Part shown: positions 52,037 through 61,813 of the stretch, in pieces | Position numbering within the stretch: position 1 is the first letter of the stretch | How the letters are laid out: each line of letters begins with the position of its first letter | NCBI GenBank assembly: GCA_963828825.1 | Contig: CAWHGF010000002.1 | Coordinates: forward strand, 558,001-622,000 | DNA: 64,000 nt | Source: Bog-473 sp963828825 | Lineage (GTDB): Bacteria > Actinomycetota > Acidimicrobiia > Acidimicrobiales > RAAP-2 | Direction of reading: 5' to 3' | The notes under the pieces: model-generated | The model's input: only the letters and a program-made list of their open reading frames with translations | The model's database searches: none | What the model was told of the DNA's origin: nothing | Position numbers and translations under genes: made by a program

Positions 52037-53758
52037 TCAACCGGGCTCGTGTGAGCCGAACGATCCGACCCAGTGGTAATCAGCGTTGAGGCCATTCGAG
52101 CCGGAGGGTAGTGGCGTCAGTGGATCGAGCGGCGCCACGGTCATAGACCCGCCATTCGTCGCTCCGTTGTGGGAGGTCTTCGTAGATGCCAAGCTGAACG
52201 AAAGAGTTCCGGGCGGTGTACCGTCCTGGACCCAATCCATGAGCGGCGTCAGAAGGTTCGCGCCTCCGATTGCCGGGTCCCCTCCGGCCAGGCAGTGATA
52301 CTGCGCCGGAATCATGTAGAGGCGAGAGAACGTCTGACTCGCCTGGTAGCCCCCGGCGACGTCGACCAGCGCCTTGTAGTAGGCCACGGTGCCAAACGGC
52401 GGAACCACCTCGTCGGCCCACCCCTGGTAGATGATCAACCGTCCCCCGTCCGCGGCGAAAGACGAGAGGTCAGGATCCGTTGCGTCGTAGAGCTCAGAGA
52501 GCTTGGTCAACTTCTTGTAGCCCGACAACGTGAACCGGAATTGCGAGAGGGAATACGAGCTCGGTGGATCGGTCTGGTACGCCAGGTAGCGGAGAAGATT
52601 GATGGCGAACTGGTAGGTCAGTGTGTCGTGGGGCCAGTCCCTGTCGCCCGATCGTTTAACGAACCAAGTCGACCACGAAAGCTCTGAACCGTAGGGCTCG
52701 TCGCCCGGATAGAGGGACTGTCCAGCCGGGTCGCGGGGGCCGCGATAGAGCGAGGTCACGACCCGGACCTGCGCCGCCGTAAGGCAGGAATTGGTGACCC
52801 GACGGTTGCACTCGATGCTCGACGGGGAGAAATTGCAGGCCCGGGGATCGAGTACGTATCCCCGCCCTTGGCCACATGCCCGCACCACGGCCGCATGGAG
52901 CGCCGGGAGCTTCTCCGAGGTGAGTATCTCCCGACCTCCGGGTCCCGTATTGACCCGAATGTTCCAGCTTGCGACCTCACCGATCTGCTCCAAAAAAATG
53001 TTGGCCGGCGCCCCGGCCAGGATCCCGTTGAAGTCGTGCGGATAGCGCTGGGCCTCAATGAGCGCTTCTCGCCCGCCATCGGAGCACCCGTCGAAGTATG
53101 AGTAGGCGGGACGGCTTCCGTAGTAATCGGCGACGAGCGCCTTGGCCACGAGGGCCAGCTGGTGCTCCGACGTCGAGCCGAAGGTGATACGGCTCTTGGT
53201 GTTGTTTGCTGCCCAGCGAGCGTCCGTATTCGACGTCGTCGCATGCCCCTCGTTGTCGACAGCGAGCGCCAAGGTGTTCCCGGTCACGGCTGGACATTCG
53301 ACAGCCGCCAACGGTACGGAAGGGGACAGAAGACCGCAGAAGCCGCCGCACCCTTCCTGTACGTACTGCCCCTCATAGGTCGATTGGGGCAACCGGAGAT
53401 CGAAGTAGAAATCAGTGCCGATCTCCCCTATCACGTGGCAGTAATCCGCGCCGGTGAAGTCGGACGATCGTGCCGAGAGGATCCGGACCGGCACTCGAGT
53501 CGGCGAAAGGAGGTGTTCCGATGTGAGGTTGCCACAGGGGCGGACAGGGAGAATGACCGAGCTGGCCGCGGTGGTCGCCCCCGCGGCACTCCCATCGGCC
53601 ACGGCAGCGGAACAGCTACTGACAGCGGCTAGGGCCACCAGAAGAACAAGATGTGGCAGCCCGCGAAGGATGTTTTGCCGGGTTCCCAGCCTTCGCGGGA
53701 CCCACCGTCCCGATCGTTGCAAACGATCACGACGTCCATCCCGCCATACATTCACCAC
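52037..53758 (-). CDS. secreted tannase/feruloyl-esterase family protein
   Basis: 573 residues. After a basic N-terminus there is a hydrophobic export segment, ILRGLPHLVLLVALAAVSSC, with a possible lipobox Cys. The esterase core has YSYFDGCSDGGREALIEAQR with the catalytic Ser in CSDGG, DFNGILAGAPA, LIIYQGWADEVVPP with the Asp, and QYHCLAGGDPA with the His next to a Cys. The CS...HC disulfide pattern is typical of tannase-family enzymes that cut phenolic esters. The start is uncertain: GTG 53758/53755 or ATG 53836. Confidence 0.88.
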   Translation of the reverse strand: MVNVWRDGRRDRLQRSGRWVPRRLGTRQNILRGLPHLVLLVALAAVSSCSAAVADGSAAGATTAASSVILPVRPCGNLTSEHLLSPTRVPVRILSARSSDFTGADYCHVIGEIGTDFYFDLRLPQSTYEGQYVQEGCGGFCGLLSPSVPLAAVECPAVTGNTLALAVDNEGHATTSNTDARWAANNTKSRITFGSTSEHQLALVAKALVADYYGSRPAYSYFDGCSDGGREALIEAQRYPHDFNGILAGAPANIFLEQIGEVASWNIRVNTGPGGREILTSEKLPALHAAVVRACGQGRGYVLDPRACNFSPSSIECNRRVTNSCLTAAQVRVVTSLYRGPRDPAGQSLYPGDEPYGSELSWSTWFVKRSGDRDWPHDTLTYQFAINLLRYLAYQTDPPSSYSLSQFRFTLSGYKKLTKLSELYDATDPDLSSFAADGGRLIIYQGWADEVVPPFGTVAYYKALVDVAGGYQASQTFSRLYMIPAQYHCLAGGDPAIGGANLLTPLMDWVQDGTPPGTLSFSLASTKTSHNGATNGGSMTVAPLDPLTPLPSGSNGLNADYHWVGSFGSHEPG

Positions 53759-54118
53759 GCTACAGGCGCGAGATCGGGCGTGAGCGGATTGATCGACCAC
53801 CGGGGAAGGGAAACGCTTACACCGAGTCTCGTCCACCGCTGGTCGGAGGTACCGAGCACCGAGCCATTGGCTACCACATCGTGACCGAGGACATGACGCG
53901 GGTCACATCCGTTCGGCCTCTGCCGTCCAGCCAGGGTCGCCCAAAACGCGCGTCCGATTTTCGGGCCGAGGTGGACTATCCCCAAGGATTCGAACTGCCC
54001 ACCTCCCGTACGGGGACCCCCTGTATCGGCATGCTGGTCGCCCTGCAACTAAGGCGCCTGAGCCCGCGCTCAAGCTCATGGTCACAAAGGCCGATCCCTC
54101 TAACCCGAGGGAGACGAC
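53759..54118. other. 360-bp intergenic region with hairpin-covered ribosome site
   Basis: No gene seen. A minus-strand GTTCGAATCC sequence near 53985-53995 recalls a tRNA T-loop, but no cloverleaf forms. At the right end CCCTC (54096-54100) can pair with GAGGG (54107-54111), which is the ribosome site of the next gene. Confidence 0.45.
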
Positions 54119-54418
54119 ATGACGAACACGCCAGAGTCAGAAGGCGACCTTCTGGATGGTGAGGTCGGCGATTCCGAGGTCCAGCTGGCAGTCGGAACGG
54201 TGGCCTGTGTTTGGAATTACTACCTTCGCCGCTGGACGGGCGGTTTTGCCGTCGCTGAGGTGCTTGCCCGTGGCTACCGCCTGCGCCGCCTCTCTGACGA
54301 CTACGTCTTTAGCCATGTCTTCAGCACCGACGAGGTGATGGAGGAGCGACGCAAGATCCAGGAGCCTGGTATCGACGGGTTCCACGTCGACCGTCGGATG
54401 GCCGACTCCGGGGAGTGA
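54119..54418 (+). CDS. hypothetical 99-aa protein
   Basis: A 99-residue acidic protein with a good ribosome site (GGGAG, 5 nt before ATG). The N-terminus is rich in Glu/Asp, followed by AVGTVACVWNYYLRRWTGGFAV, a segment that looks amphipathic, and RLRRLSDDYVFSHVFSTDEV, with a charged end. I do not recognise a family. Coding is supported by the ribosome site and by a sensible composition. The site may be masked by a hairpin, suggesting translational control. Confidence 0.6.
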   Translation: MTNTPESEGDLLDGEVGDSEVQLAVGTVACVWNYYLRRWTGGFAVAEVLARGYRLRRLSDDYVFSHVFSTDEVMEERRKIQEPGIDGFHVDRRMADSGE

Positions 54419-54799
54419 TGCCAGTTTCGCTAGCGGCATTTCCGCTCAAGGTCCTGTGGCAGATGTCAAAGAGGCCCGCCTTGACGTTCAGAGCGGTCTT
54501 GGATCGTCGCCTCCTACTCGTCTTGCCCGCAGTAGAGCGACCTAACCTCCCTCGTTGGGTCTTCCGTTGGTCTCGCCCGAGATTGGACTCGGGATCCCAC
54601 GGGCCCCCTGAACACTCGATCCCTGCGGTCGGCCTGGCCTGGCTCCCGCCGTTGCGTTCGCCCGACGGGCAGAATACGATATTTCCGATTGGATTAGTAG
54701 TCTATTAGACGGATCGCCACACCGATCATCGAGAGAACAGCGACGTGCACAGACCGAGTGGCGGCACCGTTCGAGAGCAAGAAGGGCAGGTCCGAACGC
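54419..54799. promoter_or_regulatory. intergenic region with ssuD promoter element
   Basis: CCGATTGGATTAG (54685-54697) runs into TAGTCTATTAGAC, where GTCTA-T-TAGAC (54700-54710) is a perfect inverted repeat with a TATTAG -10 box. It lies about 90 bp before the ssuD ATG. The same GGATTA...ATT...CGG layout recurs at 57.58 kb. No gene is seen in the rest of the region. Confidence 0.5.
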
Positions 54800-55936
54800 A
54801 TGGGAATCACCCTGCATTGGTTCTTACCGACATCAGGAGACAGTCGAAACGTCGTCCCGGGGCTCGGTGGGCACCGCCGTCCCGCGTCGATCGACTACCT
54901 GGGCCAAATCGCCCGGGCCGCCGACGACCTCGGTTTCGACGCCGTCTTGACCCCCACCGGGACGTGGTGCGAGGACGCCTGGCTGGTGACAGCCGCGCTG
55001 AGCCAACACACGACGCGACTGCGCTTCCTCGTGGCCTTCCGTCCCGGCATCACGAACCCCACGCTGGCCGCCCAGCAGGCTGCAACCTTTCAGCAGATGA
55101 CCAACGGGCGTCTCTTGATCACCGTCGTCAGCGGCGGCGACGCGTTTGAGCAGCGGCGATTTGGCGATTGGCTCTCCCACGACGAGCGCTACGCGTGGAC
55201 CGATGAGTTCCTGAAGATGTTCCGGGGAGCGTGGAGCGGAGCGCCCTTCGACTTCGAGGGCTGGCACTACAGGATCCGGGAAGCGACAACCCTGGCGCCG
55301 CCGGATCCGGTGCCCGAGGTGTACTTCGGCGGAGCGTCGAGCGTCGCCGAGGACGTCGCCGCCCGGAATGTCGACGTCTATCTGCTGTGGGGCGAGCCAC
55401 CCGCAATGGCCAAGGAGCGGATCGAGCGGGTCCGGGAGAAGGCCGAGGCACAGGGACGGACCATCCGCTTCGGCATGCATCTCCACGTGATCACCCGCGA
55501 CACCGAACGTGCGGCCTGGGCCGAGGCGGAGCGCCTCCTCGACACGATGGACCCGGCCCTCATCGACGCAGCCCAACAGCTTCTGCAGAAGAGCGAATCA
55601 GTTGGCCAACAGCGCATGCGGTCGCTGCACAACGGCAGTCGTGAAGAGCTCGAGGTCAGCCCGAATCTCTGGGCGGGGATCGGCCTGGTCCGTCCCGGCG
55701 CCGGCACAGCTCTGGTCGGTAGCCACAGGCAGGTGGCAGAGCGGCTCTTCGAATACCACGACCTCGGGATCGACGAGTTCATCCTGTCCGGGCATCCCCA
55801 CCTCGAAGAGGTGTACGCCGTGGGCGAAGGGGTGCTTCCCCTCGTCGCCGGAGCCGCTCGCGGCCAACCCGAAAACGGAGGGCCCATAGAGGGGATCGTC
55901 AGGCAGCATGACCGCGTGCCTGCCTCTGTTCGATAG
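54800..55936 (+). CDS. ssuD: FMNH2-dependent alkanesulfonate monooxygenase
   Basis: 378 residues. It follows SsuD nearly throughout: LHWFLPTSGDSR, the LTPTGTWCEDAWLV loop (SsuD LIPTGRSCEDAWLV), FRPGITNPTLAAQQAATF, YFGGASSVAEDVAARNVD, LLWGEPPAMAKERIERVR and the active-site lid SVGQQRMRSLHNGSR. It cleaves C-S bonds of alkanesulfonates, giving sulfite and an aldehyde when sulfate is scarce. The ATG at 54800 matches the family start; a GTG at 54758 is the alternative. No ssuE, ssuA or ssuBC genes are adjacent. Confidence 0.92.
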   Translation: MGITLHWFLPTSGDSRNVVPGLGGHRRPASIDYLGQIARAADDLGFDAVLTPTGTWCEDAWLVTAALSQHTTRLRFLVAFRPGITNPTLAAQQAATFQQMTNGRLLITVVSGGDAFEQRRFGDWLSHDERYAWTDEFLKMFRGAWSGAPFDFEGWHYRIREATTLAPPDPVPEVYFGGASSVAEDVAARNVDVYLLWGEPPAMAKERIERVREKAEAQGRTIRFGMHLHVITRDTERAAWAEAERLLDTMDPALIDAAQQLLQKSESVGQQRMRSLHNGSREELEVSPNLWAGIGLVRPGAGTALVGSHRQVAERLFEYHDLGIDEFILSGHPHLEEVYAVGEGVLPLVAGAARGQPENGGPIEGIVRQHDRVPASVR

Positions 55937-56139
55937 CTGCCCCGTGAGCTCCCGGGTCCCGGCTCCCCCCGCCTCGCCGTCGCACTCGATGGAGCCGGCC
56001 GGCACCCGGCCGCGTGGAGGGAACCCGACGGAGCGATCCCTCACCCTGCTGGCACAGGTCTGGTGCGGCGCGCTCGCCCGGGACGCCTGGGTGACACGAC
56101 GCCCTGTGGGATGATGGTGGTGGAGCAGAGGAGACACCG

Positions 56140-57456
56140 TTGAGCGACGCCTTCGTCGACAGGTGGGGTAGCCCGGTGTTCGCAACCGACCGGGACTCCG
56201 TCGCCTTGCTCGAGCGCGCTGTTGAGGATCTGGTCGCCTTGAGCGGCGAGCCGGTGGCTCTCGCCGACGCGGCGGCGGCCGACCCCGATCTCGTCCTCGC
56301 TCGCGTCCTGCAGGCATACTTGGCGCTGTACTCGACCGCGGAGTCGGGATTCGAGACAGCGGGGAATCTCGTCGTGGGACTCGACGCCTGGGACCTGGGC
56401 GCCGGCGAACGCGAACTGCTCCACGTGCTGGCCGCGCAGTCCTGGGCCGGTGGCGAATGGGAACGCGCCGTCAACTTCCTCGGACGAGCCCTCCTCCATG
56501 ATCCGCGCGATCTCCTCGCCCTCAAGGTGGCCCAGGATCTGTATTTCTTCCTCGGAGACAAGCAAGGCCTGCGTGGGGTCGTCGAGCGCGTCTTGCGGGC
56601 CTGGCCACAGGATCGGGCCGGCTGGGGGTACGTGCAGGGGATGTACGCCTTCGGGCTGGAGGAGAACGGCCTGTATGTCGAAGCCGAGGACCGGGCCCGC
56701 GCCGCGCTCGGGGACAATGCCCGGGACGTCTGGGCGGTCCACGCACTGGCGCACGTCTTCGAGATGGAAGGTGCGCAGCACGACGGAATCGAGTTCCTGG
56801 CCGGGACGGTCGAGAACTGGGGCGGGAGCTACTTCGCCGTCCACAATTGGTGGCATCGCGCGCTGTACCACCTCGAGCTCGGCGGTCTCGACGACGTCCT
56901 GGCCCTCTACGACGGGACTATCCGGCAGACGCGATCAAACGAATGGCTCGACATCGTCGACGCCGCGTCTCTCCTCTGGAGGCTGCACCTCTTCGGCGTG
57001 GACGTCGAGGGTCGCGCCAACGATCTGGCCGACGATGTCCTGCCCCTCCTCGGAAGGCCCGTCTACGTCTTCAATGACTGGCATGTCGTCATGGTCGCCG
57101 GGCTCGCCGGGCGTCGCAAGGAGTGTGAAAGGATCATTCTGGCGAACCGGTTCGAGGCGTCCGGAACCAATCGCCGCGCGATCGACGCCGCCGGACTGGG
57201 GCTCCTCGAGGGCTTCCACGCCTTTGCGCAGGGCGACCCGGCCGGCGCCTTGCGTCGGCTGCTCGACAGCCGCCCGGAGGCGTACATGGTGGGCGGAAGC
57301 CACGCGCAGCGCGACATCGTCGACCTCACTCTCCTCGCCGCTGCCGCCAGATCGGGGAACGGTTCCTTATGTGAGACATTGCTGTCCGAGCGGCTGGCGC
57401 GAAAGCCCTCGGCCAAGGCGGCCGCAGAGGAGCTGGTCCGGGTGAACAGCCGCTAG
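56140..57456 (+). CDS. tetratricopeptide-repeat protein, TTC38-like
   Basis: 438 residues from a TTG with AGAGGAG upstream. It follows the TTC38 family: ADPDLVLARVLQAYLALYST, helical repeats such as ERAVNFLGRALLHDPRDLLALK, the conserved core VHALAHVFEMEGAQHDGIEF and FAVHNWWHRALYHLELGG, where His and Trp are invariant. The molecular role of TTC38 proteins is not known. It stands 203 bp after ssuD, on the same strand and without a clear partner. Confidence 0.88.
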   Translation: MSDAFVDRWGSPVFATDRDSVALLERAVEDLVALSGEPVALADAAAADPDLVLARVLQAYLALYSTAESGFETAGNLVVGLDAWDLGAGERELLHVLAAQSWAGGEWERAVNFLGRALLHDPRDLLALKVAQDLYFFLGDKQGLRGVVERVLRAWPQDRAGWGYVQGMYAFGLEENGLYVEAEDRARAALGDNARDVWAVHALAHVFEMEGAQHDGIEFLAGTVENWGGSYFAVHNWWHRALYHLELGGLDDVLALYDGTIRQTRSNEWLDIVDAASLLWRLHLFGVDVEGRANDLADDVLPLLGRPVYVFNDWHVVMVAGLAGRRKECERIILANRFEASGTNRRAIDAAGLGLLEGFHAFAQGDPAGALRRLLDSRPEAYMVGGSHAQRDIVDLTLLAAAARSGNGSLCETLLSERLARKPSAKAAAEELVRVNSR

Positions 57457-57946
57457 CGTTCCCGGCGCTGCGTCAGCCCGGCGTCGCCGCGGTGAGCGCC
57501 GACTCGAGCCCATCGCCCGTCCTTGCCTCTGTGCCGATCGATCCCCCACGCCCGCCGCCTATAACATGACCTTTTCGATCGGATTACAATCTTATTGTCG
57601 GCGGGGCGGCCGCCGCAAACACCGCGCCACACCTGGTCACGGCGGCCTCACGACAGGTACGGACACGCGACGAGGAGGATTCGACCCTCGGGCAGCACCG
57701 TGAAGACTCGGCGGCGCGCCCTTTGCCGTTCCCACGACGCCGGCGCCAGAAGACGGTGAACCAGGCTTTTGCCGTCGGAAGCAACGACGTCGCGGCCGGC
57801 AACCGGCGGGACCTTACGGCACCCCGCGGTATGATGGGTGTCTCACCCCCCTTGGGAGAGTCGCTTCGCTTGGGCAGGACGGCCGATAGGCCGACGTCGC
57901 CCCGTGCAGGTTCGACGCCTCAACCGAGCCTCCTTGAGGAGCTTCC
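57457..57946. promoter_or_regulatory. 490-bp upstream region of the glycan operon
   Basis: No gene. An AT-rich island at 57560-57598 contains CGATCGGATTACAAT and the inverted repeat ACAAT-CTT-ATTGT (57586-57598), resembling the element before ssuD. It is about 350 bp from the first glycosyltransferase start and is the only promoter-like sequence seen. Confidence 0.4.
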
Positions 57947-59121
57947 TTGCGCGTCGCGAATCTGCCCATCGAGTGCCCCGACCGATCGCGCTCGCTCGTT
58001 CGGGATTCTCAGCTCCTACCCTCCAACTCCGTGCGGTCTGGCCACATTCAGCGCCGCGCTGGCGTCCGGATTGTCGGTGCACGACTCCGAAGTGGGCGTG
58101 GTGCGGGTCGTCGACGCCGGAGGACATGTGTCGCAACAGCGATCGCGTCATTGGCGAGCTGGTCAACGGATCACCACGCTCTGTGGTCGCCAGCTCGGAC
58201 GCACTGAACCAGTCCGACGTCGCTGTGGTCCAACACGAATACGGCCTCTACGGGGGTACCGACGGAGACGAGGTGCTCGAGATCCTGGGCGCTCTCCACG
58301 TTCCCTCCATCGTGATCGCCCACACGATTCTGACCAACCCGACGCCCCATCAGCGGTCTGTGCTCAACGATGTGGCCGCTCTGGCGGACCAGGTCGTGGT
58401 GATGACGGAGGCCGCCCGGTTCCGCCTGTGCGAGAGCTTCGACGTCGACGCGCGCAAGGTCACGACCATCGCTCATGGCGCCGCCGTTCCTCGTGCGCGT
58501 GTCGTGCCCGACCGGGTCGGACACGCCCCGCCATGTTGACATGGGGGCTGATCGGACCAGGCAAGGGGATCGAACGAGTCATTGAGGCCATGCGAACGTT
58601 GCACGATCTCCCGATGCAGCCGCGCTATCTGGTGGCGGGGCAAACCCACCCCAAGGTACTGGCCGCACACGGAGAGTCGTACCGTCGGGACCGCATGGAC
58701 ACAGGCAGAGCGCCACGGACTTTCGTCGTCCGTCGTATTCGACGCCGACTACCGCGATGTGGCCGTCGCTGACCAGCCTTGATCCAGTCCAGCACAGTCG
58801 TCGTTCTGCCCTATGACTCCAGAGATCAGGTGACGTCCGGCGTCCTCGTTGACGCCATTGCGGCCGGACGACCGGTGGTGGCGACGGCATTTCCTCACGC
58901 AGTTGAGCTGCTCTCGAGCGGCGCCGGACTCGTGGTCGACCACGATGACCCCGATGCAATGGCGCTCGCACTGAGGAGAGATTCTCACCAGGCCCGAGCT
59001 GGCCGCCCAGATGGCAGCAGAGGCCTCCCGCCTTGCCCCGAGCCTTGGATGGTCGATGATCGCAGGCGAGTACCTGCGCTTGGCCGATCGCCTTCTGACG
59101 GAGCGATTGTCACTGGTGTGA
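57947..59121 (+). pseudogene. family 4 glycosyltransferase, at least six frameshifts
   Basis: The TTG at 57947 has GAGGAG upstream and begins RVANLPIECPDRSR. The protein then continues across frames: SFGILSSYPPTPCGLATFSA near 58,010; VIGELVNGSPRS to VVVMTEAARFRL from 58,140 to 58,490; LTWGLIGPGKGIERVIEAM near 58,535; ERHGLSSSVVFDADYRDV near 58,720; TVVVLPYDSRDQVTSGVLVD near 58,800; and RPELAAQMAAEASRLAPS near 58,990. These are consecutive parts of one GT4 enzyme of about 390 residues. The final frame overlaps the next gene (GTGA). Motifs are intact although the frame is broken six times. Confidence 0.8.
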
Positions 59122-60151
59122 ACCGAGCGCTGGAAGCTCCTGAGCCGAACTTCGGCCACCTCATCTCCATGACCGATGAGCGCGGCACCTTCGAGCACGC
59201 CCTCTTCAGCGAGCCCAGACCCGAGCACGGTTACTGCACCGACGACATGGCCCGCGTGCTTGTCGTTGCGACCCGAGAACCGGAGCGCGGCATCGGCGGT
59301 GCGCGACCTGGCGCTGCTGAGTGTGCGATTTCTTCAAGAAGCGCTGGACGGCCGGGGCAAGTGCCGAAACCGAATGGACCAGATATGGAGTGTGGGAAGA
59401 CGTCCCGGCACTCGATGATTGCTGGGGAAGGAGCATCTGGGGCCTGGGCACTGCCGCTTCTCGCAGCGACGACCTCCTGATACGCTGAGTTGTCCAGAAA
59501 CGGGCTCGAACGAGCGATGACGCAGCGCTCACCCTGGCCGAGGGCCATGGCATTCGCCGCGCTCGGTGCTGCGAATGTCCTCAGCGTCGACCCGGACAAC
59601 ACGTCTGCCCGTAACCTTTTGTCCGATGCCGCCGACGCAATGACCGGGTCCCGGCCATGATGCAGGCGTGGCCCTGGCCCGAACCGCGCCTCACCTACGC
59701 GAACGCGACCCTCCCCGAGGCGATGATTGCGGCCGGCTCCGTTCTCGATCGTCCAGTCCTCCTGCGGCGTGGCTTGGACCTCTTGGAATGGCTGCTCGCT
59801 CGTGAGACCCGACATGGACATCTCTCCGTCACCCCCGTCGGAGGAAGCGGTCCCGAGGACCGGGCTCCGGGGTTCGACCAACAACCGATTGAGGCGGCAG
59901 CACTGGCCGATGCGTGTGCCCGCGCACTCGATGTTGACGGCAGCCGACGGTGGGCGGACGGAATCACCGCCGCCACAGATTGGTTTCTCGGCGACAATGA
60001 CGGCGGGGTCCTCATGTGGGATCCACACACCGGCGGAGGCTTTGACGGCCTGCAGAGATCCGGCGCCAATCTCAACCAGGGAACGGAGTCGACGCTCGCT
60101 TTCCTCTCGACGATGCAGCATGCCCGGCGCACCGCCAGCGTCCTCCAATGA
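59118..60151 (+). pseudogene. six-hairpin glycosidase-like protein, several frameshifts
   Basis: It begins at GTG 59118 with NFGHLISMTDERGTFEHALF and HGYCTDDMARVLVVATREP. It then continues in a second frame (SAVRDLALLSVRFLQEALDG, near 59,300), a third (VPALDDCWGRSIWGLGTAAS, near 59,410), a fourth region (MAFAALGAANVLSVDPDN, near 59,550) and a last one (MMQAWPWPEPRLTYANATLP to the stop at 60151). This is the (alpha/alpha)6 protein that habitually sits between GT4 and GH130 genes. At least four small indels break it. The substrate is unknown, probably a mannoside-type glycan. Confidence 0.75.
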
Positions 60152-61640
60152 CGTGCTCGGATCGCACGCTCGTTCGCCGCTGCTCCGGTCCATATCGCGG
60201 CTGACACGTCGCGAGTGGTCACCCGCCTCTTCGTCCCAGGTCATGAGGGCTTCGATCAGCAGGAGTCCCGGTCGAATTCCGTCTTACAACGAGTCTTGGA
60301 GCTGTCGGACGAAGAAGTGCAACAGAGTCTTGATGATGTGATGGCCCGGTTCAGTGGGCGACATCATGGCTTGACCGAAACGTTCCTTGAGCATGCCGAC
60401 GAGCTTTCGGATCGCCTCAACCCCGAGCGCCGGCTGTCTCCGACCCGCCGGCTCCTCCTTGGTGCCACCTTTACGAGTGAATACGCCATCGAGGGTGCCG
60501 CCCTCTGCAATCCGAGCATGGTCATGCATCCCGACCAGGTCGGGGTCGACGCCTGGCGATGTCCGTTTCGTGATGAGCGTCCGTGCCATCGGTGAGGGTC
60601 ACAGCTCCTCGATCGGATTCCGGACGGGCACGATTCAGCGCTTCGGCCGAGGTGTGAATTCGATCCCGCTCCAATCTTTGCCACGAAAGGACGCCGAGAC
60701 GAGGCGATGCTCGAGGCCGAGGTATTCAAAGGAGAGCTCCGTCGGCTCCGTGCGAGCGTGGACGATGGTGACTACGTCCTCGGTCCCCTCGGACCCCAGT
60801 TCACCTCAGCAGAGTTGGAGGTGCGACTGGGCCTTCTCGAGGATCACGTTGCCACCCGAAAGCAGGCGAGGAGGACCATCGGCCAGATTCGCAGGGTCGC
60901 CGAGCGGAGCTACGGCGTCAGATTCGAGAGCGACACGCCATTGAGCGAACGGGTGCTCCTGCCGGCCATGAGCGCCGAATCAAAAGGCATGGAGGACGCC
61001 CGTTTCGTGCGATTCTCCGACGAGGATGCCAGCGTCACCTACTACGCCTCCTACACGGCCTTCAACGGCACGGACATCGGCCAACAATTGCTTGAAACGA
61101 AGGATTTCGTACACTTCACCTCTTCGCCGATGGCGGGCGCCGCGGCGGCCAACAAGGGTCTGGCCCTCTTCCCTCGCCGGATCGGCGGGAGGTTCGCCGC
61201 CCTCTCTCGATCTGATCGGGAATCGAACACCATCACCTATTCGGAGAACCCACATCGCTGGGAAGAAGGGCTGGCGTGCCAGACGCCCGACGAGATCCTG
61301 GGAGGTCGTTCAACTGGGGAACTGTGGGTCGCCCATCGAGACTGAGGTGGGCTGGCTGGTGCTCACCCACGGCGTCGGTCCCATGCGTACCTACAACATC
61401 GGGGCCCTTCTGCTCGACCTCGAAGACCCCACTCGGATCATTGGGCGGCTGCGCGAGCCACTCCTCAGCCCAGCTCGTGATGAGCAGGACGGTTACGTGC
61501 CCAATGTCGTCTACTCCTGCGGCGCTCTCCTCCATGCGGGCAGCCTGGTCATTCCCTATGGAATGGGCGATTCTGCGATCGGGGTGGCGACCGTGCCTCT
61601 GGATGAACTCCTGGGCGCCCTCAGTGCCGAGCCCGATTGA
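60148..61640 (+). pseudogene. glycoside hydrolase family 130 (glycoside phosphorylase type), frameshifted
   Basis: The pieces in order are RLFVPGHEGFDQQESRSNSV and LLGATFTSEYAIEGAALCNP (60215-60560), then DVRFVMSVRAIGEGHSSSIG in another frame (60560-60700), then EAEVFKGELRRLRASVDDGD, MEDARFVRFSDEDASVTYYA and ENPHRWEEGL (60707-61310), then LVLTHGVGPMRTYNIGALLL and GYVPNVVYSCGALLHAG to TGA 61640. This is a GH130 five-bladed propeller with an extended N-terminus. GH130 enzymes phosphorolyse or hydrolyse beta-mannosides. At least three frameshifts are present. The start could be ATG 60148, overlapping the previous stop, or GTG 60215. Confidence 0.8.
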
Positions 61641-61674
61641 CTCAAATGCCACCACACACCGATTGGAGAGCGCG

Positions 61675-61806
61675 ATGCCTGACAGATCCCCCCAGAAGCC
61701 ATCGGGAAAGAAGCCCGGAAAGTCCCTCAAGGAGAAGAGAGGGGCAAAGAAGGAGAAGCGGGAAGAGCGAGACAAGAAGGCTGATCGCCTGGGACTGGGG
61801 CGTTGA
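61675..61806 (+). CDS. small Lys-rich protein (43 aa)
   Basis: An intact 43-residue frame with GGAGAG upstream of the ATG: MPDRSPQKPSGKKPGKSLKE, then repeated Lys/Arg/Glu and RLGLGR. Similar very basic actinobacterial small proteins with a KSLKEKR core are widespread and uncharacterised, possibly nucleic-acid or ribosome associated. It lies 34 bp after the GH130 stop and 7 bp before the next glycosyltransferase, and is the only undamaged gene in the glycan cluster. Confidence 0.7.
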   Translation: MPDRSPQKPSGKKPGKSLKEKRGAKKEKREERDKKADRLGLGR

Positions 61807-61813
61807 AAGGCTC

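Noticed and set aside
53960..54050. tRNA-like T-loop (GTTCGAATCC on the minus strand)
   Set aside because: The flanking bases do not form a 5-bp T-stem, and no D-arm, anticodon arm or acceptor stem could be folded around it. At most it is a fragment.
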